A DNA stretch of 64,000 nucleotides, from contig CM075101.1 in NCBI GenBank assembly GCA_037576195.1, positions 7,130,001 to 7,194,000 on the forward strand. The letters are read 5' to 3'. Origin of the DNA: Phytoseiulus persimilis. Taxonomy: Eukaryota > Arthropoda > Arachnida > Mesostigmata > Phytoseiidae. The position numbers and the translations under genes are program-made. Shown piece by piece: positions 23,018 through 33,842 of the stretch (its first letter is position 1; each line of letters starts with the position of its first letter). The notes below the pieces were generated by a model that saw nothing but the letters and a program-made list of their open reading frames with translations, did not search any database and was not told where the DNA came from.

Positions 23018-25290
23018 GATTGGCCGCGGGATCACCCCTCCAGAGTTGGAAAGTAATGCTCAGATTGGCCCCGGAATCACCCCTCCAGAGTTGAGAAGTA
23101 ATGCTCAGATTGGTCCCGGAATCACCCCCCAGGCTTGGAAAGTAATGGTCAGATTGGTCCCGGAATCACTCCTCCAGAGTTGGAAAGTAATGCTAAGATT
23201 GGCCGCGGGATCACCCCTCCAGAGTTGGAAAGTAATGCTATGATTGGCCGCGGGATCACCCCTCCAGAGTTGGAAAGTAATGCTCAGATTGGCCCCGGAA
23301 TCACCCCTCCAGAGTTGGGAAGTAATGCTCAGATTGGTACCATAATCACCCCTCCAGACTTGAAAAGGTGTGGTCAGATTGGTCTCGGAATCACCCCTCC
23401 AGACTTGAAAAAGTATGGTCAGATTGGTCCTGGAATCACCCCTCCAGAGTTTGAAACTGATGCTCAGATTGGCCCCGGAATCACCCCTCCAGACTTGAAA
23501 AAGTATGGTCAGATTGGTCCTGGAATCACCCCTCCAGAGTTTGAAACTGATGCTCAGATTGGCCCCGGAATCACCCCTCCAGAGTTGGAAAGTAATGCTC
23601 AGATTGGTCCCGGAATCACCCCTCCAGAGTTGGGAAGTAATGCTCAGATTGGCCCCGGAATCACCCCTCCAGAGTTTGAAACCAATGCTCAGATTGGTCC
23701 CGGAATCACCCCTCCAGAGTTGGAAAGTAATGCTCAGATTGGTCCCGGAATCACCCCTCCAGAGTTGGAAAGTAATGCTCAGATTGGCCCCGGAATCACC
23801 CCTCCAGAGTTTGAAACTAATGCTCAGATTGGTCCCGGAATCACCCCTCCAGAGTTGGAAAGTAATGCTCAGATTGGTCCCGGAATCACCCCTCCAGAGT
23901 TGGAAAGTAATGCTCAGATCGGTCCCGGAATCACCCCTCCAGAGTTGGAAAGTAATGCTCAGATTGGTCCCGGAATCACCCCTCCAGAGTTGGAAAGTAA
24001 TGCTCAGATTGGTCCCGGAATCACCCCTCCAGAGTTGGAAAGTAATGCTCAGATTGGTCCCGGAATCAACCCTCCAGAGTTGGAAACCAATGCTCAGATT
24101 GGTCCCGGAATCACCCCTCCAGAGTTGGGAAGTAATGCTCAGATTGGTCCCGGAATCAACCCTCCAGAGTTGGAAAGTAATGCTCAGATTGGTCCCGGAA
24201 TCACCCCTCCAGAGTTGGGAAGTAATGATCAGATTGGTCCCGGAATCACCCCTCCAGAGTTGGAAAGTAATGCTCAGATTGGTCCCGGAATCACCCCTCC
24301 AGAGTTGGAAAGTAATGCTCAGATTGGTCCCGGAATCACCCCTCCAGAGTTGGAAAGTAATGCTCAGATTGGTCCCGGAATCACCCCTCCAGAGTTGGGA
24401 AGTAATGATCAGATTGGTCCCGGAATCACCCCTCCAGAGTTGGAAAGTAATGCTCAGATTGGTCCCGGAATCAACCCTCCAGAGTTGGAAACCAATGCTC
24501 AGATTGGTCCCGGAATCACCCCTCCAGAGTTGGGAAGTAATGCTCAGATTGGTCCCGGAATCAACCCTCCAGAGTTGGAAAGTAATGCTCAGATTGGTCC
24601 CGGAATCAACCCTCCAGAGTTGGAAAGTAATGCTCAGATTGGTCCCGGAATCACCCCTCCAGAGTTGGGAAGTAATGATCAGATTGGTCCCGGAATCACC
24701 CCTCCAGAGTTGGAAAGTAATGCTCAGATTGGTCCCGGAATCACCCCTCCAGAGTTGGAAAGTAATGCTCAGATTGGTCCCGGAATCACCCCTCCAGAGT
24801 TGGGAAGTAATGATCAGATTGGTCCCGGAATCAACCCTCCAGAGTTGGAAAGTAATGCTCAGATTGGTCCCGGAATCACCCCTCCAGAGTTGGAAAGTAA
24901 TGCTCAGATTGGTCCCGGAATCACCCCTCCAGAGTTGGAAAGTAATGCTCAGATTGGTCTCGGAATCACCCCTCCAGAGTTGGAAAGTAATGCTCAGATT
25001 GGTCTCAGAATCACCCCTCCAGAGTTGGAAAGTAATGCTCAGATTGGTCTCGGAATCACCCCTGCAGACTTGAAAAGTAATGGTCAGATCGGTTCCGGAA
25101 TCACTCCTCCACGTTCTGAAAAGTATGGTCAGATTGGTTCTAGAATCAACCCTCCTCGTTTTGAAAAGTATGGTCAGATTGGTTCTAGAATCACCCCTCC
25201 AGCTTTTGAGAAGTATAGTCAGACTCGTACCGGAATCACCTCTCCAGACTCGGGAGAGGATGTTCAGATTGGTCCCAGAATCACCTTCAT
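23018..25290. repeat. Large array of 45-bp tandem units (about 50 copies)
   Basis: Head-to-tail units with period 45 bp contain CAGATTGGTCCCGGAATCA, CCCCTCCAGAGTTGG and AAAGTAATGCT. The central part is nearly homogeneous while both edges are diverged (edge units read GACTTGAAAAAGTATGGT or CGTTTTGAAAAGTATGG). Variant units (AATCAACC, GGGAAGTAATGATC, GAAACCAAT) recur in the same order about 405 bp apart (24061 and 24466), so nine-unit blocks were duplicated as higher-order repeats. As 45 is divisible by 3, frames stay open: two on the plus strand (15-residue unit PPELESNAQIGPGIT) and one on the minus strand (LWRGDSGTNLSITFQ). Two diverged mini-arrays of the family lie at 46.8 and 49.9-50.3 kb. 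I regard this as a minisatellite, not a gene. Confidence 0.95.
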
Positions 25291-25577
25291 GTCTTTCAGA
25301 AAAAGTGCGGACAAACTGACAGACTAAGCCGATTATATATAGTAAGGATCGCGTTCCCAATGCCCTATCGATTACTGCGCTCATCTTATGATACCGGAGT
25401 TAAGCACAGGCGACGGAGATGCAAAAGGTGAACTCACCGTTAGTGAGGGCGCGGCACAGATTCTCCTGGGATTTTCTGGATGACAACCGAAGTTTCGACC
25501 TTCCTCCCAGTCCTCATAGCGTTCCGGTTGAAACAGAATGAGGCGATCCATGTTCATGTGGACTCATACTGCGAGGG

Positions 25578-25754
25578 GCCAAGCCAGGTGTGGCAGGCGT
25601 ATGACGCTGCAACGTGAGAGATGAACTGTCATTCCATTCGCATCAGAGTCGTCACGGACGATACGGAGAATAATCACATAACACTCGTGCACATAGTAAT
25701 GTTCGAACATTTGATCATTTGGGTCCCTGAATTCCAAGTTCTCACGATGACTTG
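25578..25754 (-). mobile_element. Helitron-like remnant, left piece
   Basis: Closely matches 48185-48350 (shared GACGCTGCAACGT, GAGATGAACTGTCATT, ATTCGCATCAGAGTCGT, GTTCGAACAT, CCAAGTTCTCACGAT or nearby variant). In that copy the sequence leads into a Helitron Rep domain on the minus strand. The match stops at 25754 where the LTR retrotransposon begins and resumes at 30196. Confidence 0.75.
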
Positions 25755-25878
25755 TGTTGGGTCTTCGTTATCCTTCTATTTCGGATTCAATAAAAAGGGC
25801 AGCCATTTTGGCTACCATCACTTTTCCTCCCAGCCTAGCTGACGTGAGCATCACTGTGTGTCCCTTCAGAACCTAACA
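25755..25878 (+). repeat. 5' LTR
   Basis: 124 bp, unusually short, starting TGTTGGGTCTTCG and ending CCTAACA. It contains AATAAA at 25789-25794, a candidate polyadenylation signal in such a small LTR. By eye it is identical to the 3' LTR. Confidence 0.95.
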
Positions 25879-25880
25879 AT

Positions 25881-25890
25881 TGGCGCAGCC
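25881..25890 (+). promoter_or_regulatory. Candidate primer-binding site
   Basis: TGGCGCAGCC begins 2 bp downstream of the 5' LTR. The same decamer follows the 5' LTR of the second copy (38824) and occurs on the minus strand at 42222-42231. The priming tRNA was not identified. Confidence 0.6.
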
Positions 25891-25920
25891 GACAGTTCTC
25901 CGCTCGGTACAGGTGCAGCA

Positions 25921-28900
25921 ATGGCGGGGAAGAGTCGAGGTGGAGATCAGGAATCCGATGTGCAAGGTCAAGATCCAGATATTTTACAGCAAATAATTCA
26001 AGCACTGCAACTCTTGACGGAAGAACGGGTGAAGGAAAAAGCAAGGGCTAGCGAGACAGACTCTCAGCACGAACCCATGAAAAGGGCGGCTTCGCTGACT
26101 CACGTGTTGACTCTTGTCGGGAAGTTCACTCATGACACGTCGCAAGATGCAACCTTCAGAGAGTGGTTCCAGCGGAATGATCTGGTGTTAAGAACCCACT
26201 GCGAATCTGATACGGAACGTAGTCAGGTCGTCCTACGCGCCCTGGGTCAAGATGAGTATGAACGAGTGCGTGCCCGGGTTTCTCCCAGCACTCCAGAAGA
26301 AATGGGGTACGAGGACCTCATTTCCCTACTGAAAACGATGTTCACCTCACGGCGGTCTCTCTTTCGTCGTCGTTACGACACGTTACTTGTCGATAGGTTA
26401 CCTCCAGGGTTGACCGGTGAAGAGTTGATTGATTCAGCCAACCTCAAGGGCGACAAATTCGAGTTCGCTTCATTCACTTTAAAGCACTTCAAGTTTTTTG
26501 TGCTGCTCCTATCGCTGTCGGACCCATCATATCTTCAAATCCGCACAGTGATAATCCGCGCCTTGGATGACACGCCCGATATGTCCTTGGATGATCCCCG
26601 AGATGTGCTGCGACGATACGAGACTCGGAAGAGCGATGCGGCTATCGATGGGAATGCTGCAGCACTGGCCAAGGAGCCCAGTGTGTCCGAAGTGAAGTCG
26701 GTTCCGAAGCCAAAAGATCTCAAGGGGCCGAGGCGTTTTTCTCCCCCGTCTTCGGCCTCGAGACCAGAGAAAGGAGCATGTTACAGTTGTGGTGGTAACA
26801 ATCATCGTCGTAGAGACTGCAAATTCCGCAACGAGTTGTGCAGGATTTGCCAGAGACAAGGCCATTTGGCCAAGGTGTGTTGGTCGAGCAGGAGAGTTCA
26901 GAGTAATGCGGTGCAGATTGCTTCTGTGCTCTCTGCTCAAGAGCTGGCGGAGGGTCGGACATACGTTGAGGTAGATGTGAACGGACACCTGATTTCCTTC
27001 AGAACAGATTCAGGTGCGGATGTGTCAACCATTTCGAAGGAAGCATGGATGAGTCTCGGCTCTCCTAAGCTGATGCCATACCAAGATTTATGTACGCAAG
27101 CAGACGGAAAGGAGTTGCGCAGCAAAGGTTATTTCTCGGCGACTCTACGATTCAGGAATCGCCAATGCACTGAACCAATTTTGGTTCTTGGTACAGTGTC
27201 AAACAATCTGCTTTGCGGGCGAGCCTTGAAACTGCTGAGTCTTTTACGATGGGAAACGACCAGGGTTCCTTGTGTGTCGGGCGTCGAAGATTCTTCTGCA
27301 AATGCTTCAGCTCTTCAGGGGCGTTTCCCATCCTTGTTCGAGAAAAGTCTGGGTTGCTGCACACAGCTGGAGGTGAAGCTTCATTTACATGAGAACGTGA
27401 GGCCCACGCATCTGCCTCCACGACCTATTTCCATTGCATTCAAGGAACAAGTCGATAAAGAGTTGGTCAGGCTGCTGGGAATCGGTGCGATTGAAGAGGT
27501 GGAACAGTCGGACTGGGCTACTCCAATCGTGATCGTTAAAAAACCTAATGGATGTCTTCGAGTGTGTGCAGACTATTCTACGGGCCTCAATGCCGCCTTG
27601 AAGGACATGAATCACCCGTTGCCGAACATGGAGGAGATCATGGTCAAGTTCTCCGGGAGCAGATTCTTTTCGCAGCTCGATCTAGCTGATGCTTATCTGC
27701 AGTTGCGTTTGGACAAAGAGAGCCAAGCTTACACGACGATCGCGACTCATCGGGGTCTGTACCGCTACAAGAGGTTGGTGTTCGGCCTGAAGACCGCCCC
27801 AGCGATTTTCCAGAAGGCCATTGAGCAGGCGTTGGCTGGTCTGGATGGGGTCCTGGTCTATTTGGATGATATTCTGATCATGGCTCCAGACTCCGCCGCC
27901 CATGATCGCCGCCTCGTGGCCGTATTGGGAAGACTCCAGAAGTGGGGTTTTCATCTCCGTTTGGAGAAGTGCAATTTCGGGCAAACAAAGGTCAAGTAGC
28001 TGGGCTTGATCGTGTCAGACAAGGGCCTTGAGCCAGATCCAAAACGAATTGCAGCGATCCAGTCGCTGGCCGCTCCTACGAACAAGAAAGAGGTGCGTTC
28101 TTTGCTCGGCCTGGTGAACTATTACGGCAAATTCGTTGATCACTTGCACACTTTCAAAGCGCCCATAGAGAAACTGCTCGTCAAGGACCAGGTGTTCGTG
28201 TGGACTAAAGAGCATGAAAGATGTTTCTCAGAGATGAAGGGGATACTCGCCGGTCCGCTTCTCTTGGCACATTATGATCCCCGTCAGGTGCTGATAGTTG
28301 CGGCAGACGCAAGTCAGACCGGAATTGGAGGGGTTCTGTTGCAACGGTATCCGGATGGGAATGAGAAAGCGGTGTTCCATATGGCCAAGTGTTTGACAAA
28401 GGCGCAACAGAACTACAGTCAAATTGAAAAGGAAGCTCTAGCGTTGGTGACCGCAGTCGAACGTTTCAAGAAATTCGTCTGGGCCGTCGTTTCATTCTGC
28501 AAACGGATCATCAGCCGCTCGTTGTCTTCTTCAATCCGTCGGGCATGAAGGGGTTGTCAGAGCGGACGGCCGCCCGGTTGCAGCGTTGGGCTCTTCGTCT
28601 TGTTGGGTTTGATTTCGATATAGAATACGTCAGGACGGAGGATTTCGGACACGCGGATGCGTTATCACGGTTGATCAGCGAGAGGAGAGCGGACGCCGGA
28701 GATTCCGCTCTGGAGGAAGTGGTGGCGGCTATCGACAGTCATTTGGAGTCGAGTCTTCAGGAACTTGTCATCGACGCGCTTGAGTCGAAGCAGGGCAAGA
28801 GTCTCGTGGTCGAGGAAACCAAGAAAGATGCGGTCATTTCTCAAGTACTTCGTCGGTTGTCAGACGGATGGTCTTCCAAAGACAAGGAAGATGCAGGGTT

Positions 28901-30059
28901 GCGTCCGTTCGCACTTCTCGCGGACTCCCTTTGTTGCTCAGGCGGAATAATCCTGTACGGCGAGCGAGTGGTGATTCCAAAAGCCGTGAAGCCTCGGATC
29001 CTTGAAAAGTTGCATCAAGCCCACCCAGGCATTCGTCGCATGAAGTCGTTGGCTCGTGACCACTTTTTCTGGCCGGGAATGACGTTGGACATCGAGAGAT
29101 TCGTGAAAGACTGTCATCATTGTCTGCAAACATCGTCGGCTCCTGTCAAAGTTCCTCTAAGTCCATGGCCGCCGGCGGACAAGCCGTGGGCTCGAGTTCA
29201 CATTGATTTTGGTGAACCGCGCCGGGGAAGAACGTTTGTGGTTATCGTTGACAGTTTTTCCAAATTCACAGATGCGGAGTGGTTGCCTTCTTTAACTTCA
29301 GCCTCGCTTATTAATTACCTGCGAGGGTTATTCCGGGTGGTGGGTCCCCCGGAAACGCTTGTGAGCGACACCGGTTCGCAGTTCACGTCGGAGAGTTTTG
29401 CAGAATTCTGTTCTGAAATGAACATCGTTCATCTACGTTGCGCTCCGTCGATGTCCCGAAGCAACGGACAAGCGGAGAAAATGGTGCGTACGATCAAGGA
29501 TTCGATCGACTCAAAAACAGAGCGGCTGGATGGGGTGGTCTCTGCATACAACTTCACACCCGCATCTGCGTTGGGAGGCAAATCGCCCAATGAGGTTTTC
29601 TTTGGTCGGCCTCTGAGAACCCCTTTCGACGCATTCAAGCCGCGGGTCGGTCGAGTCGCCTGAACGCTGTCGGAGTACCAGCAGGAGTACAAACAACACT
29701 TCGATAATCATCATGGTTCGAGAGAACGGCCTTTCGTGAGGGGGGAGGTTGTTTCCGTGCAACTCTCAAACGGGAATCGAGTGTCTGCGCAGGTTACAGA
29801 TTTCATCGGCCGTGCGATGCTGAAGCTGGTTGTAAATGGCCGACAGATCGTTCGGCACCGCAACCAGGTCTGGAAGCGGTCGGTCCAAGAAGAGAGCCCA
29901 GACCCCGTGCAAGATTTCGAGTTTCTCTTTCCTGCAAGACGTCGATCGTCGGAAGTCGCGCCGCGGAGCGAGGCTCCAGATGCAGGGCCGGAAGCCACCC
30001 GAACGCCGTTGCCACGCGCTTGCAAAGTTCCGGTGAATTACAAGAGGCTCAACGGCTGA
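25921..30059 (+). pseudogene. Gag-pol of the LTR retrotransposon, broken in three places
   Basis: From the ATG at 25921 a single frame covers gag (to ~26770), two CCHC knuckles (CYSCGGNNHRRRDC and CRICQRQGHLAKVC, ~26778-26880), the aspartic protease (DSGADVS, ~27007), reverse transcriptase (LDLADAYLQLRL ~27675; catalytic YLDD ~27860), then RNase H (AADASQTG ~28303), the integrase HHCC finger (~29010-29125) and the DD35E core with GQAEKMV (~29468). Three lesions break it: TAG at 27997-27999 where the second copy has a Tyr codon; loss of one G in a GGGG run near 28481; and TGA at 29661-29663 where the second copy has Cys. Downstream of the last stop the frame continues to 30059. The protein therefore cannot be made as one piece unless these are sequencing errors or the element is supplied in trans. 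Confidence 0.92.
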
Positions 30060-30071
30060 GCGCAGGGGGAC

Positions 30072-30195
30072 TGTTGGGTCTTCGTTATCCTTCTATTTCG
30101 GATTCAATAAAAAGGGCAGCCATTTTGGCTACCATCACTTTTCCTCCCAGCCTAGCTGACGTGAGCATCACTGTGTGTCCCTTCAGAACCTAACA
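30072..30195 (+). repeat. 3' LTR
   Basis: 124 bp, identical by eye to the 5' LTR, followed by the target duplication ACTTG. Confidence 0.95.
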
Positions 30196-30200
30196 ACTTG

Positions 30201-30627
30201 AATAAGGGGCAGTAGAGATATTCTGTATGAGATTGACGACAAGGAAAGTACCTTTCATACTAATGCCTTACTCGAGCCTTGAATTGTTTCGCTTGGGCTG
30301 ATGCAGCGAGAACTTGCAACGGACGGCTAGCTGAGGATGAGCACACCCAGAGATCAGAGATGTCTTCTAATCCGCAATCGGAGGGGCCGTTGGAAAAGTT
30401 TCTATCATCGAAGGCACACTACCCTGAGTGTTCGCTCCCTGTTAGCACTTTTTCAATGCTTCCGCATCGAAAAATCATTCCCCCGCGGACGACTCATCTT
30501 ATCATAGATTCAGAGAGTTCACCTCGATGGGGTTTCACCTCCTGGGGAGTTTTGTGGATTTCCGAAGCTCTCAAGGAGCCACAGCAAACCTCTACTCCGA
30601 AAATGTCTATCTGATCTAGACTTCGAT
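30201..30627 (-). mobile_element. Helitron-like remnant, right piece
   Basis: Continues the match interrupted at 25754: shares AGGGGCAGTAGAGAT, GGAAAGTACC, TCATACTAATGCCTTAC, TTTCACCTCCTGGGGAGTTT and GAGCCACAGCAAACCTCTAC with 48352-48780. Similarity ends near GGACTTCG/AGACTTCG, perhaps the 5' terminus of the parental element. No protein domain lies in this part. Confidence 0.7.
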
Positions 30628-31137
30628 GGAGGGCAGAGTCCTCGTCGGCTCAAACAGCGTTTTCTCCCGCAAATGTCCGCTCGCATGGGGTCTCCAGTCT
30701 CAACCTTCATCAGCAGTTGTAATCTGGTGAAATATGGTGGAGCGGATTGCAGTACATGGTAGAAATACTGCACATGATCAGATGGCGCTACGATCGCTGA
30801 GTGCGGCGCGAAGAGAAGACGCTCAGTATCAACAGCAGTCCGCTGAGCACAGATTGTGTTGATGACAGGGGATCAGTTCGAAAGAATTTTGTGAAACACT
30901 GCCGAGAAAGTTCGAAGTGAGCGATGATGTGCGAGTAGCTCGGTTGGAGATCGAGCGGGAACGCATGGCTCAACGACGAGATCGGGATCAGGAGAACCAG
31001 GAAGAAAGAAAAGTAAGGCTGCACGTATGACTTTGGAAGCCCATCGCGTGCGGACACTCGTCTCTGTTCGTTCGGGAGCAGTCTATTCAACGTAGCCTTG
31101 AACTCATGGAGATGATGGACGAATTTCCCGTGATAAT
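30628..31137. other. No gene recognised
   Basis: Short spacer between the Helitron piece and a gypsy remnant. No recognised frame or repeat. Confidence 0.35.
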
Positions 31138-31960
31138 CTACCAGACCGAGGTGCGAACCTTCTTCGACGTGGGAGTAGTTCGAATAGCTGCTGTTCCTTT
31201 GGGGTCCCCCATGATACCCCTATCTGACACCATGAGCCCCAGCTGCTTGACTCTCGGTTGAGCGGAGGTGAACCCCTCGAGTTTCATTCGAAAATCCCAC
31301 TCTTGTAGACGGAGCATGCCGTGAAAACGTCGCTCATGAGTGGAAGGGTTGGATGCCATTACGAGAATGTTATCGAGATACGCCAGGGCGCCCTCCAGGC
31401 CAGCCAGATCCTGTTCGATGGCTTTCTGAAGGATCATCGACTCCGTCTGGTTGCCGAAAACCAGCCTGTTTCACTCGAACAGGCAGCGATGGGTGAAAGT
31501 TGTGGTCCAATACTGAGTTTCTTCTTCCAGCCGAAGCTGCAGGTACGCTACCGCGACGTCGAGCTGGGTGAAGAGCTTGTTCCCCGGAAAACTCGACATA
31601 ATTTCTCCTATGTCGGGAAGTGGGCGATTCGAATCGTCCAGAGCTGCAGTCAGGCCTGAAGAATGATTCGCAGACCCTCTGGGAGTTTCAGTCGGCTTCT
31701 TGATGCAGAAAATCGGCGTAGCCGAGTCTGATTGCTCGACGGCCTCCATCGAACCGTTGGCTGAAAATGAACGCACGACGATGAAGAAATCGGGGTCCCA
31801 ATACCGATATACGATGCTGCTCGTTCCTCTTTGTACCGGGCACGCTCGATGATCGTGCCGTCCCTGCCCAAGTTGGGACACGATATCGCTGTCGGAGGAC
31901 ACAACAGAAAAACAAGGGGAGGCGAAGCCATCTTGTTGTTCGTCGATAGAACAAACCACC
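31138..31960 (-). pseudogene. Ty3/gypsy reverse transcriptase remnant
   Basis: Minus-strand frames read AVEQSDSATPIFCIKKP, then LFTQLDVAVAYLQLRLEEE, then QKAIEQDLAGLEGALAYLDN and QLGLMVSDRG. This is the same order and similar wording as the element at 27500-28020 (VEQSDWATPIVIVKKP, SQLDLADAYLQLRLDKE, VYLDD). The catalytic YLDD reads YLDN and one or more frameshifts separate the two halves. No LTR is attached. It is a diverged relative inserted in the opposite orientation. Confidence 0.82.
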
Positions 31961-32445
31961 GGCTTCTAGGTTTCAGTACAGCTGAGATGATCAAAGTTCT
32001 GTGCCACGCACGGATCGTCTTCATGAATGGGACTCACAGCGTGGCACTTCTTCCTGCTCCCAAATACGCAGAAAGCAGCGTACGTCAAGATGTTCGAGCT
32101 CTTGGAAAATTACGCAATCTCCATTGGGGAGGTCTCCGATACTTCCGCTTTTCGGATTTATTCCGAGATCGGAACGTTGAAAGCGGAAATTCCCTACGGC
32201 ACAAATTGCAGGATGTACTTTCCACTTTACATAGTGTCCATGAAAAAAAGTTCGAGCAGTGGGACTCAACCGTTTTGCCCTCCTCGGCAAAGAGCACGAG
32301 AATCTCTTCGAGATGATCGAAGAACTCCAGGAACAGGAGGCGAAATACAATGCGTGGAGGAGACGCCCGCGTCCACCCTCGGCTTGGAGAAGCGCAAGTT
32401 CCTGCTTCCATTTCCTTTGAGTAGCCGTGAGCTGGATGAACCCGG
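31961..32445. other. Unassigned, possible coiled-coil remnant
   Basis: Plus-strand pieces such as LRHKLQDVLSTLHSVHEKKF and, after a shift, HENLFEMIEELQEQEAKYN look like charged helix/coiled-coil sequence. They sit upstream of repeat copy B, whose 3' end also encodes a coiled coil, so they may be the broken N-terminal part of the same unknown element protein. Confidence 0.35.
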
Positions 32446-33745
32446 ATTCATCGCTAAAGTAGCACTTTTTGGCGGAAAATTAACCTCCTCTTTCGCGTAT
32501 TCCCTCACGTCTTGTCTCATCATCGAAATTAGTGCATCTGAAAGATAACTGTGGAGACTCATCACCTTTCCAACGCCTATCTTTCCGAGCCACATGCCGA
32601 CCTCAGTCTGGCACTAAATGAGCTAGAAAATAACGACAGCAGCGTGGGATCTTTCATTATGAGCTGTTCCTCTGCACCATCTGCCTCTGCCGAAGAGAGT
32701 TTCCACGTCAAGTTTAACTCCCGTTGGCTTGAAGAAGTCGATTGTAACATGGCCTGTGTCTTCTAACAGTATTTTCACGGGACCTACCCCGGGGAGCAGG
32801 CTCAGCTGGCCAACATCGAGGGCCAGCGCCGACCGCCGCCGAGGCAACGGGTAGGAACAAAACTTGCGTGTTATTGTTTGTTTTTGAAAAGCACGTGACA
32901 TTTTTCCTGTCTCACTTGAACTCTCTATTCCTCTCTCTTCGTAGCTTCTCGTCAAAGCTGAGGTGCCAGTCTACCTCAGCTTGAACAGCTCATCTGGTGT
33001 TTCGTCCCCCGTGAGGCGGAAGGTAATGACTCCATATCCACAGTATGTCTCATTGGCCCCGCCCTGATTCTTGGATGTGTATATTCCGGGATATATTCGG
33101 AGCACGGCGCCCCTCCTCAGGGAGAATCGTCACACAGTCCAACATGACGGAATGCTCTACGCACACCTCTTTAGCCATTCTGTTGAAACTCGGAGAGAAT
33201 CTCGTTAAGCGTCTACCGGCTGCATTTGGCAGTGTTAGGCCGTCTGACCATTCTCGCGTAGATAGAGCGCCGTGCTCCCGAAGCGCGCCGAGTTATACCC
33301 AGTCGAAGATTAGGGCGCGACTCATGAGACATACTGAATAAGGGAATGTTCAGCAGCTGGCCACCGAAGTTTCCGCAGAGAATGAACCCATTCTCTGTTA
33401 CAGAGGACGGTCGCCGAACTTGAGGAAGCCCTGGCCGCGAAAGTGCTCGAGAAGTTCGAGCTTAAAGCCGAGCTCCGAGAAACCCGCGCTCTGCGGGAGG
33501 CGGACCTCAGAGTGCACCGAGAAGTAGACGCTCGGTGGGCGGAGCACCTCCGAGAAGCAAACGCTCAGTGGGCGACGCTCCTCCAAGAAGCAAACGCTCG
33601 GTGGGCGGCGGGCGCCATGGAGCTCGACGAAACTCGCGATCGGCTGCACAAATCCGAGCGAGATTTTGTCGAGTTGCGCAGGCAACACCTGCAGGAGGCA
33701 ATCGATGCGCAAGTCGCAAGGCTTTCGCAACAGAACCGCGATTAG
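32446..33745 (+). repeat. Unnamed interspersed repeat, copy B (uninterrupted)
   Basis: Counterpart of copy A (19438-21490) lacking the hAT-like insertion; the empty target GACTCATC is at 32556-32563. It extends further at its 3' end than copy A and carries a better preserved coiled-coil frame at 33443-33745. A pyrimidine-AG (CTCTGTTACAG, ~33390-33400) precedes that frame in both copies. Confidence 0.75.
33443..33745 (+). CDS. Coiled-coil ORF of the unnamed repeat
   Basis: 101 codons from ATG; the frame is open further upstream to about 33401 (TVAELEEALAAK). The sequence is almost wholly charged helix with an 11-residue periodicity (ARWAEHLREAN, AQWATLLQEAN, ARWAAG) from 33-bp DNA repeats, then DRLHKSERDFVELRRQHLQE. 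There is no catalytic motif. Such coiled coils occur in gag/ORF1-like proteins of retroelements and in structural proteins; which applies is unknown. In copy A the same frame is broken after ~40 codons. It is listed as a transposon-associated frame, not as a host gene. Confidence 0.4.
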   Translation: MLEKFELKAELRETRALREADLRVHREVDARWAEHLREANAQWATLLQEANARWAAGAMELDETRDRLHKSERDFVELRRQHLQEAIDAQVARLSQQNRD

Positions 33746-33842
33746 GTCCTTCATCGGGGCTGCTGCTCCCGCCGCACAGTGGGCCAGGGGCGGCAGAAAC
33801 TACTTCCTCACTTGTTCAACGGTTCTGCGGGCCCCCCCTGAA

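Larger units (their letters stand above)
25755..30195 (+). mobile_element. Ty3/gypsy-type LTR retrotransposon, recent insertion
   Basis: 4441 bp with identical 124-bp LTRs (25755-25878 and 30072-30195), TG...CA ends and a 5-bp target duplication ACTTG (25750-25754 and 30196-30200). A primer-binding-site candidate TGGCGCAGCC starts at 25881, 2 bp after the LTR; a purine-rich tract GCGCAGGGGGA precedes the 3' LTR. Domain order is gag, two CCHC knuckles, protease, reverse transcriptase, RNase H, integrase, i.e. Ty3/gypsy order. No envelope-like gene is visible. It interrupts a Helitron remnant. Identical LTRs indicate a young insertion, yet the coding region is broken. Confidence 0.95.

Noticed and set aside
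23018-25290. CRISPR-like array
   Set aside because: The units are contiguous with no unique spacers, and the window contains spliced animal genes.
23105-25384. Minus-strand 759-codon frame and plus-strand 730- and 522-codon frames as genes
   Set aside because: All follow from a 45-bp unit that is divisible by three and has no stop in these frames; there is no unique N- or C-terminal domain and no splice context. Treated as a minisatellite.
30060-30200. Envelope gene in the young gypsy element
   Set aside because: Only ~400 bp follow integrase, and they read on in the pol frame as a C-terminal tail with no signal peptide or membrane segment.
21030-33341. 98-codon frame present intact in both copies of the unnamed repeat (21030-21326 and 33045-33341)
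   Set aside because: About 16 of 98 residues differ and most nucleotide changes are non-synonymous in this frame, so there is no sign of selection on it.
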